A stretch of DNA of 64,000 nucleotides from the NCBI GenBank assembly GCA_017992885.1, contig JAGONT010000007.1, positions 1 through 64,000 on the forward strand, written 5' to 3'. This document shows positions 8,643 through 16,773 of the stretch, in pieces; the stretch's first letter is position 1, and each line of letters starts with the position of its first letter. The translations under genes were made by a program, and so were the position numbers. A model generated the notes under the pieces. That model ran no database searches, was not told where the DNA came from, and saw only the letters and a program-made list of their open reading frames with translations. This DNA is from Alphaproteobacteria bacterium (lineage in GTDB: Bacteria; Pseudomonadota; Alphaproteobacteria; UBA9655).

Positions 8643-9962
8643 TCACCAATGTGGTACTGCAAGGTTTGATTCAGTTGGTTGATCCGTACATAAGGTTAAT
8701 CTAGCGTTTTTTAAAAACATAATAATATACTGGCGGGTTATAAATGCGGTTAAAGAAAAACTTAAAGCAGTTGCAATGGCTGCTCCATACAGCCCGTATT
8801 TATAAGAAAAAAATGTGTTAAGCAATATATTGATACTTAGAATTATGAAGTTAACGTAACTCTGATGAGAGGGTTTGCCGACATGATTAGGAAAAAACTG
8901 GAGGGGCAGGTAATATGTTGAAAACAGAAGGCCTGTAATTAAAATTAAAAAGACATACATACTTTCAGAAAAATTATTTTGTAAAACAAAACAGAGATAA
9001 GCATAGTAAAAAAAAGTTGAGATTAATAACAGAAAGAACATTGTAATAAAAAAAAGGAAGCATACTTCCCTAATTTTATTCTCAAGAATATCATATTCTT
9101 GAGAATAAAAATATCGAGTAATTAATGGGTTTAAACTATTTCTTACTACAACTATAAGTTGTAGTAATCCCTCAACAACAAAAAATGCAAAGCTGTAAAT
9201 TCCAACACAAAGCTCATTCGTAAAATAAGATAATATTAAAACATCAACTCTTGAATTCAACTCTATTGATGCTCCAGCAAGAAAACTTTTTGCGCCAAAT
9301 ATAAAATGTTTTTTATACCAAGAGGATAAAGAAAGAGACCATGTAATTTTTCCCCAGAATATCCATAAACATGTTACAAAAACAATCATCTCAGATATTG
9401 TTATAATATATCCTAATTTATATAAATGTGAATTATTGTAAATTAATATTAATAAAACGGATAAAGAACTTACGTAGCGCAACGATGTTAACCCAGAAAA
9501 AGCTAGCATATAATTTTTGCCATTCATAAAAGCAAAAAAGCTTTTATTGAGGCTAAAAAAAATAATACCTGGAATAGTTATAATCCATGCCTCAGCTAAA
9601 TATTGAAATTTAAAAATATTGTCAATAAAAAATGAAAAAATGAAACAAAGCGCTATTACTAAAGAGGAAATTGAAAGAGACAACAAGAGGCCAGAAGAAA
9701 GTATTTTTTTTAATTCATTTTTTTTATTATGATTTTCAGCAGTATATTTTATCATTGAATAATGTAGACCAAAAGTAGAAAATTGACTAAATACTATAAA
9801 AAGTGCCATAACTAAATTAAACAAGCCTAGCCCCGCTGTGCCGTAAAATTTGTTAATTAAATAGTTAATCGCTAAACCACAAATAGCTAAAACACCTGTG
9901 CTGACGATATTAGCAAAAATTCCTGTGTTAAAAGAGTGACGAGAGAGCAAGGTTTGTCTCAT
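8643..9962 (-). CDS. Polysaccharide flippase, PST/Wzx-like
   Basis: A polytopic membrane protein with about 12-14 hydrophobic segments and the N-terminal pattern of the MATE/PST superfamily (NIVSTGVLAICGLAINYLI, then YGTAGLGLFNLVMA). These proteins translocate lipid-linked glycan units across the inner membrane. I place the start at the ATG at 9962 (MRQTLLSRHSF), because the longer open frame begins inside the upstream glycosyltransferase gene and its first 28 residues lack family character. The resulting product is 439 residues, a normal length. It is the last gene of the minus-strand glycan island, 13 bases after the GT2 gene. The substrate cannot be read from sequence. Confidence 0.85.
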   Translation of the reverse strand: MRQTLLSRHSFNTGIFANIVSTGVLAICGLAINYLINKFYGTAGLGLFNLVMALFIVFSQFSTFGLHYSMIKYTAENHNKKNELKKILSSGLLLSLSISSLVIALCFIFSFFIDNIFKFQYLAEAWIITIPGIIFFSLNKSFFAFMNGKNYMLAFSGLTSLRYVSSLSVLLILIYNNSHLYKLGYIITISEMIVFVTCLWIFWGKITWSLSLSSWYKKHFIFGAKSFLAGASIELNSRVDVLILSYFTNELCVGIYSFAFFVVEGLLQLIVVVRNSLNPLITRYFYSQEYDILENKIREVCFLFFITMFFLLLISTFFYYAYLCFVLQNNFSESMYVFLILITGLLFSTYYLPLQFFPNHVGKPSHQSYVNFIILSINILLNTFFSYKYGLYGAAIATALSFSLTAFITRQYIIMFLKNARLTLCTDQPTESNLAVPHW

Positions 9963-9975
9963 TTCAATATCATTT

Positions 9976-10923
9976 TTATCTAAGATTCTTATTGGTATCT
10001 TGATCAAACCACATTGCAAAAAAAGTAGATTGTATGCCACTTCCAAGGCAAAATAGGGATAAAATTAATGTGATTTCAGGGGCTTTGCCTTGTACAATCC
10101 ATAAGGTTAGAAATCTAAGCATCATAAATATCCCTACAAAGAGTGAAAAAAAACCATAGGCATAAAATAAAACTAAGGGGTGAAAATCTCGTATGATATA
10201 TTTCTCTCGGATGCGCCAAAAAAATAATTTTATTAAAAGGAAGCTAATAGGAAAGATAACTTTCCTAATCTTTAATTTAGATTTTTCACCTATATTATAA
10301 ACAGGTTTTAAAGGGATATCGCGAACACGAAAGTTATGAATATTCAAGCGAACGAGTAAATCATTGGGCTGTCCATAACGTTTATACATGGTATCCCAAT
10401 CAATGACTTGAAGAGCTTTTAGATTAATGACTGTATACCCCGTTTGAGAATCGCTGATATGCCAATAGCCTGAAGCTATTTTTGTTAATAAGGATAACAC
10501 GGCATTTCCCCAAAATCGCTTTTGGGGAATAAGTTGTTTTGAACCGGCATAAATTAAACGATTCGCTTTCGTATAATCAACTTCATCATTTACAATTGGA
10601 TCTAAGAGAGCGGGTAAATCTTTTGGATCCATTTGATTATCACCAGCCAAAACAGCGACCGCATCATATTTGTGATCACGTGCCCATTTGTACCCTGTAG
10701 CAATAGCGCCGCCTACACCTTGATTGCTATCATGATGCAAAAGGATAATGTTTGGATGGTTACTCATTTTTGATTCGATTACAGCGACAGTCTTATCCGT
10801 ACTGTCATCGTTAACAATAACAATGCTGTCTACGCAAGGATGCATAGAAGCAATGACTTTAATAATTTGCTCTTCTTCATTAAATGCAGGAACAATAGCT
10901 GCTATTTTTTTATTTTTGTACAT
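9976..10923 (-). CDS. GT2 glycosyltransferase, dolichyl-phosphate-mannose-synthase-like, membrane-anchored
   Basis: The N-terminal GT-A domain opens with IAAIVPAFNEEEQI and has a DDST nucleotide-binding motif, an N-Q-G-V-G-G-A stretch, AGDNQMDPKDLP as the D-x-D-like metal site, and a QTGY loop. Two C-terminal hydrophobic segments (from about residue 245) anchor it. This layout matches polyprenyl-phosphate sugar transferases that charge undecaprenyl phosphate with a hexose on the cytosolic face. Such donors feed GT-C enzymes in the periplasm, which fits the GT-C-like gene at the head of the same island. The ATG abuts an AT-rich 134-base gap. The sugar is unknown. Confidence 0.88.
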   Translation of the reverse strand: MYKNKKIAAIVPAFNEEEQIIKVIASMHPCVDSIVIVNDDSTDKTVAVIESKMSNHPNIILLHHDSNQGVGGAIATGYKWARDHKYDAVAVLAGDNQMDPKDLPALLDPIVNDEVDYTKANRLIYAGSKQLIPQKRFWGNAVLSLLTKIASGYWHISDSQTGYTVINLKALQVIDWDTMYKRYGQPNDLLVRLNIHNFRVRDIPLKPVYNIGEKSKLKIRKVIFPISFLLIKLFFWRIREKYIIRDFHPLVLFYAYGFFSLFVGIFMMLRFLTLWIVQGKAPEITLILSLFCLGSGIQSTFFAMWFDQDTNKNLR

Positions 10924-11057
10924 AGTATGAAGTGTTCATTATTTCTTTACCAAAATATATTGCAATCATATCATATAAAATTTTTTCACACTACCACATG
11001 GTTTTTTCATGAAAATGAGCTTGAAAAAATTCATAAACTTTTAGCTCGTTGCCACAA

Positions 11058-11720
11058 TTATCTAGTCAATACAACATGTATTCGATAATGGTAATGTAAG
11101 GAACCATAAACAGTATAATTTAGGTTGTTTTTTTTAGCAAATTTCTTGAAGGTTCGTATGCTGTGCCAATAACCCATACGGTTAATAGAGTTTCCTTTTA
11201 AGTGTAGTTTAATTAACTCTAAGATGGATCGTCTTGTTCCGTGATCATTGCGAAGACAACTTAATTTGGCTGTCTTCCATGGAATAGCTGCTAAAATGAT
11301 TTTTCCTTTTGAATTTAACATATTTTTCATGTTGCTTATGTGCGTGCTTAGCTGATTTGGGGTTAAATACTGAATCAACCCGCAAGAGAAAATAAGGTCA
11401 AATTTTTCATTAATTTTGAAATCTTCAGCAAGACTTTGTTGAAGTCTTACTTTCGGGTAATTTGATTTGAATACTGAAAGCATAGAGTCAGAAAAATCAA
11501 CTCCTAAATAATCTGATTTATCAAAGCCATAATTTTCAAATAATAAACCGTTACCACAACCGAATTCTAAAACTTTTTTCCCAGCTACATCTCCTATCAG
11601 AATGAGCATTTCTTTTGCAAATTGATCTCTATAATTTGGATCAACTTCCCTTGTGAGAGGACTTTGTGCGTCCTTCCACATCTTATACCATTTATTGTTA
11701 TTGAGAGATTCTGGCTGCAT
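11058..11720 (-). CDS. Class I SAM-dependent methyltransferase
   Basis: The 220-residue product has motif I as VLEFGCGNGLLF followed by an acidic strand end (YLGVDFSDSML), the signature of S-adenosylmethionine-binding Rossmann methyltransferases, and a later FDLIFSCGLIQYL motif. The acceptor is unknown. Its place between the FemAB-like and GT2 genes suggests that it methylates a sugar, an acyl group or an amino-acid substituent of the glycan. A 181-base gap separates it from the upstream gene, so it may have its own promoter or a different history from the first half of the island. Confidence 0.85.
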   Translation of the reverse strand: MQPESLNNNKWYKMWKDAQSPLTREVDPNYRDQFAKEMLILIGDVAGKKVLEFGCGNGLLFENYGFDKSDYLGVDFSDSMLSVFKSNYPKVRLQQSLAEDFKINEKFDLIFSCGLIQYLTPNQLSTHISNMKNMLNSKGKIILAAIPWKTAKLSCLRNDHGTRRSILELIKLHLKGNSINRMGYWHSIRTFKKFAKKNNLNYTVYGSLHYHYRIHVVLTR

Positions 11721-11901
11721 CTTGATAATATTTTCTTAAATTGCAATATAACTTGGAGTGTGGAACAAAAAATATCCTTTTCCAACTCCAAAATTCAAAT
11801 TAAACATTTTCTTGAGTGACTGATTAAGATAGTGATTTGCTCGTAGAAATTTATGGTTTCATTCTTAAAAGCGTAAGACTTGAGAAAAATATAGTGTTCC
11901 C

Positions 11902-12933
11902 TCAGAGGGCTTGCTTTAGAATATACGGACCTATGATTTTATTTAAGCTTAAGGGCATTATCTTGAAGCTTTTAGTAAGACAATTTGCTAACAAGCCAGT
12001 TCGAGAAATATGCTTGTAGTTATCTGCCATAATTTTGTAATCCAAGTTATAATGTTGAGGACTCCACTTTTCCTTAAAGGCAATAAGAGTCGAGTGGTTT
12101 TTAGGGGATGAGCCAAAATCAAAAACGAGTTGATTTTGATTAAATGCGTGTTTAATTGCCTCCCAAAATAATACGTCCATAGGAAGGTATTTATTTGATA
12201 GGTTATTGTGAAGGGAGCCCCCATAAGCATAGAGAGAAGTAAATTTAAAATTGATAATAAGTATTCCTGCTAAGGGGATAGAGTTATGACAGGCAATAAA
12301 AAGATCAGTACGATTGCTCATTTTTTTATGTAAATTTATAAAAAAAGATTTTGGATAGGAAGCAGCACCCTGCCTTCTTTTTGAAGCAGCGGTTACCTCA
12401 TAGAGTATTTCGAAGTCTTCTTTTTTTTCAGATTTACGCACAGTTATAGCAGAAAATCCTTTTCGGATGTCTCTCCTCGCTCTTTGCTTCAGCTGAATCC
12501 AATAGTCATCGTGTGATTTAAATCTATCTAAATTTATTCGAGAATTGATATGTTCCTGTATTTCTTGACAATACTCAAAATTATTTGAATTGCTGTCGCG
12601 AATTTCAATGTACTTATATTTATTTTTTATTGTTTCAAGAAAGTTTAGTAAGGCTAGAGAAATATCACTATTATTAGCTAAAATAGGAACATTGTGTGAT
12701 AAGGGTAAACTTACTAAACGAGTCCCTTTTAAAATACCTTTAATTTCCATTAAAGAAATGCATCCGACAATTTTATTCTTGTCCTCTGCGATAACATAGA
12801 CAGGACTTAATCCGTACGTATCTTTCAGTACTTCATGCCACTCAAGTAAGTGATATACGTTAGTATTGGGATGTTGTTCAATAAAATGATTGTATTTTTC
12901 TACATCAACTGCAGATGATATGAAAATATTCAT
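11902..12933 (-). CDS. FemAB-like GNAT-fold acyltransferase
   Basis: 343 residues with the double-GNAT pattern of the FemABX superfamily: an N-terminal NTNVYHLLEWHEVLKDTYG (the 'hspew' region), VYVIAEDKNKIVGCISL, a central RARRDIRKGFSA, and a C-terminal half with GGSLHNNLSNKYLPMDVLFWEAI and FDFGSSP. Classical members add amino acids from aminoacyl-tRNA to peptidoglycan precursors; relatives in exopolysaccharide loci act on unknown acceptors. Here the neighbours are a deacetylase homologue and a sugar amidotransferase, so transfer of an amino acid or acyl group to a sugar amine is plausible but inferred. It starts three bases after the deacetylase gene. Confidence 0.8.
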   Translation of the reverse strand: MNIFISSAVDVEKYNHFIEQHPNTNVYHLLEWHEVLKDTYGLSPVYVIAEDKNKIVGCISLMEIKGILKGTRLVSLPLSHNVPILANNSDISLALLNFLETIKNKYKYIEIRDSNSNNFEYCQEIQEHINSRINLDRFKSHDDYWIQLKQRARRDIRKGFSAITVRKSEKKEDFEILYEVTAASKRRQGAASYPKSFFINLHKKMSNRTDLFIACHNSIPLAGILIINFKFTSLYAYGGSLHNNLSNKYLPMDVLFWEAIKHAFNQNQLVFDFGSSPKNHSTLIAFKEKWSPQHYNLDYKIMADNYKHISRTGLLANCLTKSFKIMPLSLNKIIGPYILKQAL

Positions 12934-12936
12934 AAA

Positions 12937-13713
12937 TTAAACTCGTGTTAATTTTATAAGTGATTTTATTGATTTTGCTGCTGTATCTAATAATACAGAT
13001 GTAGCATAGCTTTTAACTGAGTAAGCCCATCTTTCGGGGTGTGTTTGAATAATTAATCGTTTTGGTTTGTTTTTTTCGATATAAGAAATTAAACTTTGTG
13101 TGTTTGTTAAATTAGGTAAATTTACAGAAGAGGTTGAGATTCGATCTCTAAAATTTAATGAGGAGTCTCCCCAAGTTCTTAAGGTATCTGTAAAATAAGC
13201 TATTTTAGAATAGTCTAGAGATAAGTATATTTCAGCTAAGATACCATAATCTTTAAAATCATAATCGGTCCACATATCGCGGTTATCATAAGGTGAGAGG
13301 GGAGAGCCGTGCATGCAAATTGTAGTGACAGGAACTATAGATCTAAAATCATTTAATTCGCTTTCAAATAATGAAATGGCACGTTTTTTATCACCAGATG
13401 CTTTAGAAAGTGTTTCATAATGATAACCAATTTCATGATCTAAGTTAAATATTGATTTGATAATATCTTTTTTAAATACGGAACGAATGTGCCTAAAATA
13501 ATAAGTTGAGTTAATGTGCATATCTCGCTCTAGCTCTGCCATTTTTAAAGCATTATAAGGGAGCCTATCAACATCGTGACGCATAACGACAATCTTTTTA
13601 TTTTTTTTGTAGGCAATCTCTTCATAAAATTCTTTACATGTTGTAAATTCATATCCTTGTTCAAATAAAAAGTAGCATAGTTTTTTATAATATTTTAAAG
13701 AAAAATCATACAT
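12937..13713 (-). CDS. Polysaccharide deacetylase homologue, WbmS-like
   Basis: It has the NodB-fold signature RHDVDRLPYNAL (metal-binding Asp pair) and HEIGYHYETL as the second motif, then CMHGSPLSPYDNRDMW and a late HPERW. This combination recalls the WbmS-type deacetylases of O-antigen loci rather than chitin deacetylases, and the second His of the usual H-x3-H pair is not present. It may remove an N- or O-acyl group from a glycan sugar, or have another hydrolytic role. I choose the ATG at 13713: the longer frame (to 13761) lies inside the preceding gene, and the chosen start overlaps that gene by only eight bases. Product about 258 residues. Confidence 0.75.
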   Translation of the reverse strand: MYDFSLKYYKKLCYFLFEQGYEFTTCKEFYEEIAYKKNKKIVVMRHDVDRLPYNALKMAELERDMHINSTYYFRHIRSVFKKDIIKSIFNLDHEIGYHYETLSKASGDKKRAISLFESELNDFRSIVPVTTICMHGSPLSPYDNRDMWTDYDFKDYGILAEIYLSLDYSKIAYFTDTLRTWGDSSLNFRDRISTSSVNLPNLTNTQSLISYIEKNKPKRLIIQTHPERWAYSVKSYATSVLLDTAAKSIKSLIKLTRV

Positions 13714-15532
13714 ATATTTTTTTGGCATTATCAATTGTGCGAATAGCTTTCTTGAGATCAAAACCTATCATTCTGGCGTAGTCCTGCATAGAATCATACA
13801 TAATAATATTCTCTTCACGTGTCATTTTAAGGGCATCTTCACGTGTAATGAGACCTTGGCGAATTTGATTGCTGCGGAACGTTTCATGTTCCGTAAATCC
13901 AGCAAGTGTGAAATAAATGTAGTTATAAAAAGCAGCCGTTCCATCTCCTATTCTCCAAATAATATCAGAAGATGGGTTTGCCTCCCAATTATATTCAGCT
14001 TTAAGCGTATTTAAAATCACATTTTCGTTCCAAGAGATGTAGTCATAAAAGGATTTGTAATTATGCTTTAAAATGCAAGAGTAATAAAAAGAACACATTG
14101 TATCAAAAAAAGAAACATTAAAATAAGAGGGGTTTTTTAAGAAATTAATTAAAAAATATTTTAGCAGTTTTAGCTTTTGAAAAGCTGAAGTATGACAATA
14201 CCAGGTATTTTTTTCATGGACACCACAAAATGCTGATTTGAAGCTAGTATATTCAAGAGGGTTTCCACCAAAGAAGGCAAGGTCGATGTTCATATCTTTT
14301 TGAATGTTTTTGGGATGATAAAAGAACTCCTTATCCCCAGCCATGAAAAGGGTAACCATGCCGACTTCTGGCTTTTTAAGCCAAGCTTCAATATTCTTTC
14401 TTACATAAGATCTTTTTTTAGGAATATCAGCCGAAACCAAAATATTCTCGACACCTAACTTACCACACATACGGGCAATGTTTCGGCGAGCTAAGTCTGT
14501 TATGACTCCCCAGTCATAGGTATAGGTTATAGGATTCATTTTTAAGACACATTTGACATAGTGTAATAAATAGCTGCTATCCAATCCACCACTAAAGGCT
14601 ATGAGACAATCTGGAGATCCATCTTTCTTTCGATGCTGATCACACAAATTTTCGAGCGAAGCGTGTCCATAAGGTTGAAAGGGAACATAATCATGACAAA
14701 TATTGCATACACCCTTGCTATCAAAGTGAATGCCAGGAAAACTTTCAGGAAGAATACATCTTGAACAACGTTTTAAGTCTCTTTTTTCTTTTTGTGAGGC
14801 GTTTAAATCGATAAAATTAGTTTTTTTTGGTTGATCAAAGGAAAGGAGTTTTATGACATGGGGTTTTAATTGATGAACTGGTTGAGAAGCTAAATATTTC
14901 TCAGAAATTTTTTTTAAAAATGCATGTTGAGAGGCAAAGACAAAATATTCGTTACTTATACCACTATAATATAGTGATCCTGTATTTGTTTTAAGAGCCA
15001 AAACATTCCGGTCTTCAAATAAGCAACAAATAGAAGCATCTCCTTCAATAACTTGATAAAGGGACTCAAGGGCCTCTTCAAGAGAGTGAGATTTAAGTTT
15101 TTGAGCTAAGAAAATAGGGATAATGTCTGTGTCAAGTTCTGATGGTGGATTTTGCTTAAAAACATCACGCCAGATAGAGGAATAGTTACATATAATTCCA
15201 TTATGGATAACAACAATTCCATTGCTTACAACTGGTTGATTATTAGCTATAAGGGATCGATCACCATTTGTAACTAAGCGCGTGTGACCTGTCAGAATCA
15301 GATCGTCTTGAGTAAGATCAATATTTTTTAGAAGCTCTTTAAATTGTTTGCTACGGATTAAATCTGAGGCAGGTTTGTCATGCCGTAAGACATGCAGTTT
15401 ATCTTGATGCCTTATCGCAATGCCGCTTGCTTCCTTTCCCCGTGATTCAGATAAACGGTATAAATCGAGTAATAAATTTTGCCAATTTATTTTAGAATTT
15501 TGTTTAAGATAAAACCCTAAAATGCCACACAT
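13706..15532 (-). CDS. Fusion: class II glutamine amidotransferase + N-acetyl-sugar amidotransferase (WbpG/PseA-like)
   Basis: The protein starts MCGILGF: Cys2 is the N-terminal nucleophile of Ntn-type glutaminases, supported by GHTRLVTNG and VVIHNGIICNY. From about residue 255 a second domain begins with a Cys-rich element (RCSRCILPESFPGI, then GVCNIC) and the PP-loop AFSGGLDSSYLL, the hallmark of N-acetyl-sugar amidotransferases such as WbpG and PseA, which turn an N-acetyl into an acetamidino group. Those enzymes normally receive ammonia from a separate class I glutaminase (WbpH); here a class II glutaminase is fused in frame. Asparagine synthetase is the alternative, but the cysteine pairs argue against it. 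The ATG shares a base with the preceding stop (TAATG). Confidence 0.82.
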   Translation of the reverse strand: MCGILGFYLKQNSKINWQNLLLDLYRLSESRGKEASGIAIRHQDKLHVLRHDKPASDLIRSKQFKELLKNIDLTQDDLILTGHTRLVTNGDRSLIANNQPVVSNGIVVIHNGIICNYSSIWRDVFKQNPPSELDTDIIPIFLAQKLKSHSLEEALESLYQVIEGDASICCLFEDRNVLALKTNTGSLYYSGISNEYFVFASQHAFLKKISEKYLASQPVHQLKPHVIKLLSFDQPKKTNFIDLNASQKEKRDLKRCSRCILPESFPGIHFDSKGVCNICHDYVPFQPYGHASLENLCDQHRKKDGSPDCLIAFSGGLDSSYLLHYVKCVLKMNPITYTYDWGVITDLARRNIARMCGKLGVENILVSADIPKKRSYVRKNIEAWLKKPEVGMVTLFMAGDKEFFYHPKNIQKDMNIDLAFFGGNPLEYTSFKSAFCGVHEKNTWYCHTSAFQKLKLLKYFLINFLKNPSYFNVSFFDTMCSFYYSCILKHNYKSFYDYISWNENVILNTLKAEYNWEANPSSDIIWRIGDGTAAFYNYIYFTLAGFTEHETFRSNQIRQGLITREDALKMTREENIIMYDSMQDYARMIGFDLKKAIRTIDNAKKIYV

Positions 15533-16773
15533 TAACTTCCTCTTTCAATCGATAATGAGCTCAACGTAAAATTTTGTACGTTATTAAGGTTTCCAGACTT
15601 GATATAGATAAGAACATTAGAATTTTCATGGAAAGGGATGGATATGGTTTTTTCTTTCTCACTAATAGAATATTCATAAGTCTTTTTAGGCAGTAACGTT
15701 AACAAAACCCATCGACTCGGCCCCCATTTTAAAAGCTGATCAAAGTGTTCTGTATGAGAGAATATAGCGATAGTAATTGTTCCATAACCACTTGCCTTAA
15801 ATTTCAGAGAGTCACCTGGTAAGAAGGGTTTTTTAAAATTTAAAATTTCATAATCATTTACGTTTAGAGTGGCAATTCCTTGGTTGTCTTGGTTTACGAG
15901 CCTGTTATTTTTATGGTAACATAATAAATTTATAGGACTCAGTGGTTTTTCTTGTAACTCATAGGATAATCTTACGCTATGAAACGTAAATTGAGAATGT
16001 TCGGATGAAAGAACTAGGCGAAAGGGTTCATGCGAATGTAAAAATCTAGTAAACAAATAATTCTTTCCCTTTTTTAAATAAAAAGATTGAGTTCCGCAAG
16101 ATGCTAAATAAGGATGAATTTCTAAGTCCAGTTGTGTATCTTTATCAACTTCTACGTCCATTTCACAGATGAAGTCATATAAGCCAGGCTCTAAAGTAGG
16201 AAAGTCGTTATGTTCAATTCTTGGCATCACTCTCAAATCAGGGAACTCACCATTATGACTGGCATATTTATAAAATTTCCCCACCTTTTTAACGAAAGAC
16301 ATTTGTAGGAGGGTACTTGCATAGTTAAAAGGAAGTTTAGAGGATTCTATTTTAAAAATTTTCCAATCGTCATAGTCAAATATTATTCTGCTTTTATTTG
16401 GGTTATAGAGTATATGATTTAAAAAAGGAGAGTACATGATTGGATCACTATAATCATTAAGAGCAATATATTTTATGTTTTTTAGATCGTCATTAGCTAA
16501 AAATATGTCAAAAAAACGCTTGTCTTCTATATTTATAATATCAACATTTGTATAATGTAATATTTCTCCTTGCCTCATGACTAATGTGGGACCTTGCAGT
16601 TGGTTTAAAAAGGTTAATACATCTGAGAATTTTTTCAAGGAGGGGTTTTTTTCTATTTTTTTTCTCTCCTCAATGAAACTGATAATTGTAGAAAATTCAA
16701 AAGCTTTATAGAAATAGGCTGCTAGAGGACATAATAATAAAAAGATAATAAGTGTTTTTTTAAATTTTTGCAT
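15532..16773 (-). CDS. Membrane-anchored periplasmic protein, possible C-terminal half of a split GT-C glycosyltransferase
   Basis: The 413-residue product has one N-terminal transmembrane segment (about residues 8-22) followed by a soluble, probably periplasmic, beta-rich domain. Residues 45-110 read like the post-membrane domain of ArnT/PMT-type glycosyltransferases (a short helix, then GPTLVMRQGEILHYTNVDI and a stretch ending in IKYIALNDYS). The remainder is unfamiliar, perhaps carbohydrate-binding. It overlaps the upstream polytopic gene by 14 bases. Removing one base from a five-T run on the plus strand (16765-16769) would fuse the two frames. It could be a true separate subunit or the broken half of one enzyme. 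Confidence 0.65.
   Translation of the reverse strand: MQKFKKTLIIFLLLCPLAAYFYKAFEFSTIISFIEERKKIEKNPSLKKFSDVLTFLNQLQGPTLVMRQGEILHYTNVDIINIEDKRFFDIFLANDDLKNIKYIALNDYSDPIMYSPFLNHILYNPNKSRIIFDYDDWKIFKIESSKLPFNYASTLLQMSFVKKVGKFYKYASHNGEFPDLRVMPRIEHNDFPTLEPGLYDFICEMDVEVDKDTQLDLEIHPYLASCGTQSFYLKKGKNYLFTRFLHSHEPFRLVLSSEHSQFTFHSVRLSYELQEKPLSPINLLCYHKNNRLVNQDNQGIATLNVNDYEILNFKKPFLPGDSLKFKASGYGTITIAIFSHTEHFDQLLKWGPSRWVLLTLLPKKTYEYSISEKEKTISIPFHENSNVLIYIKSGNLNNVQNFTLSSLSIERGS

Noticed and set aside
13706-15532. Annotation as plain asparagine synthetase B
   Set aside because: Cys2 and the PP-loop fit AsnB, but the C-x2-C pairs before the PP-loop (RCSRC, CNIC) belong to N-acetyl-sugar amidotransferases.
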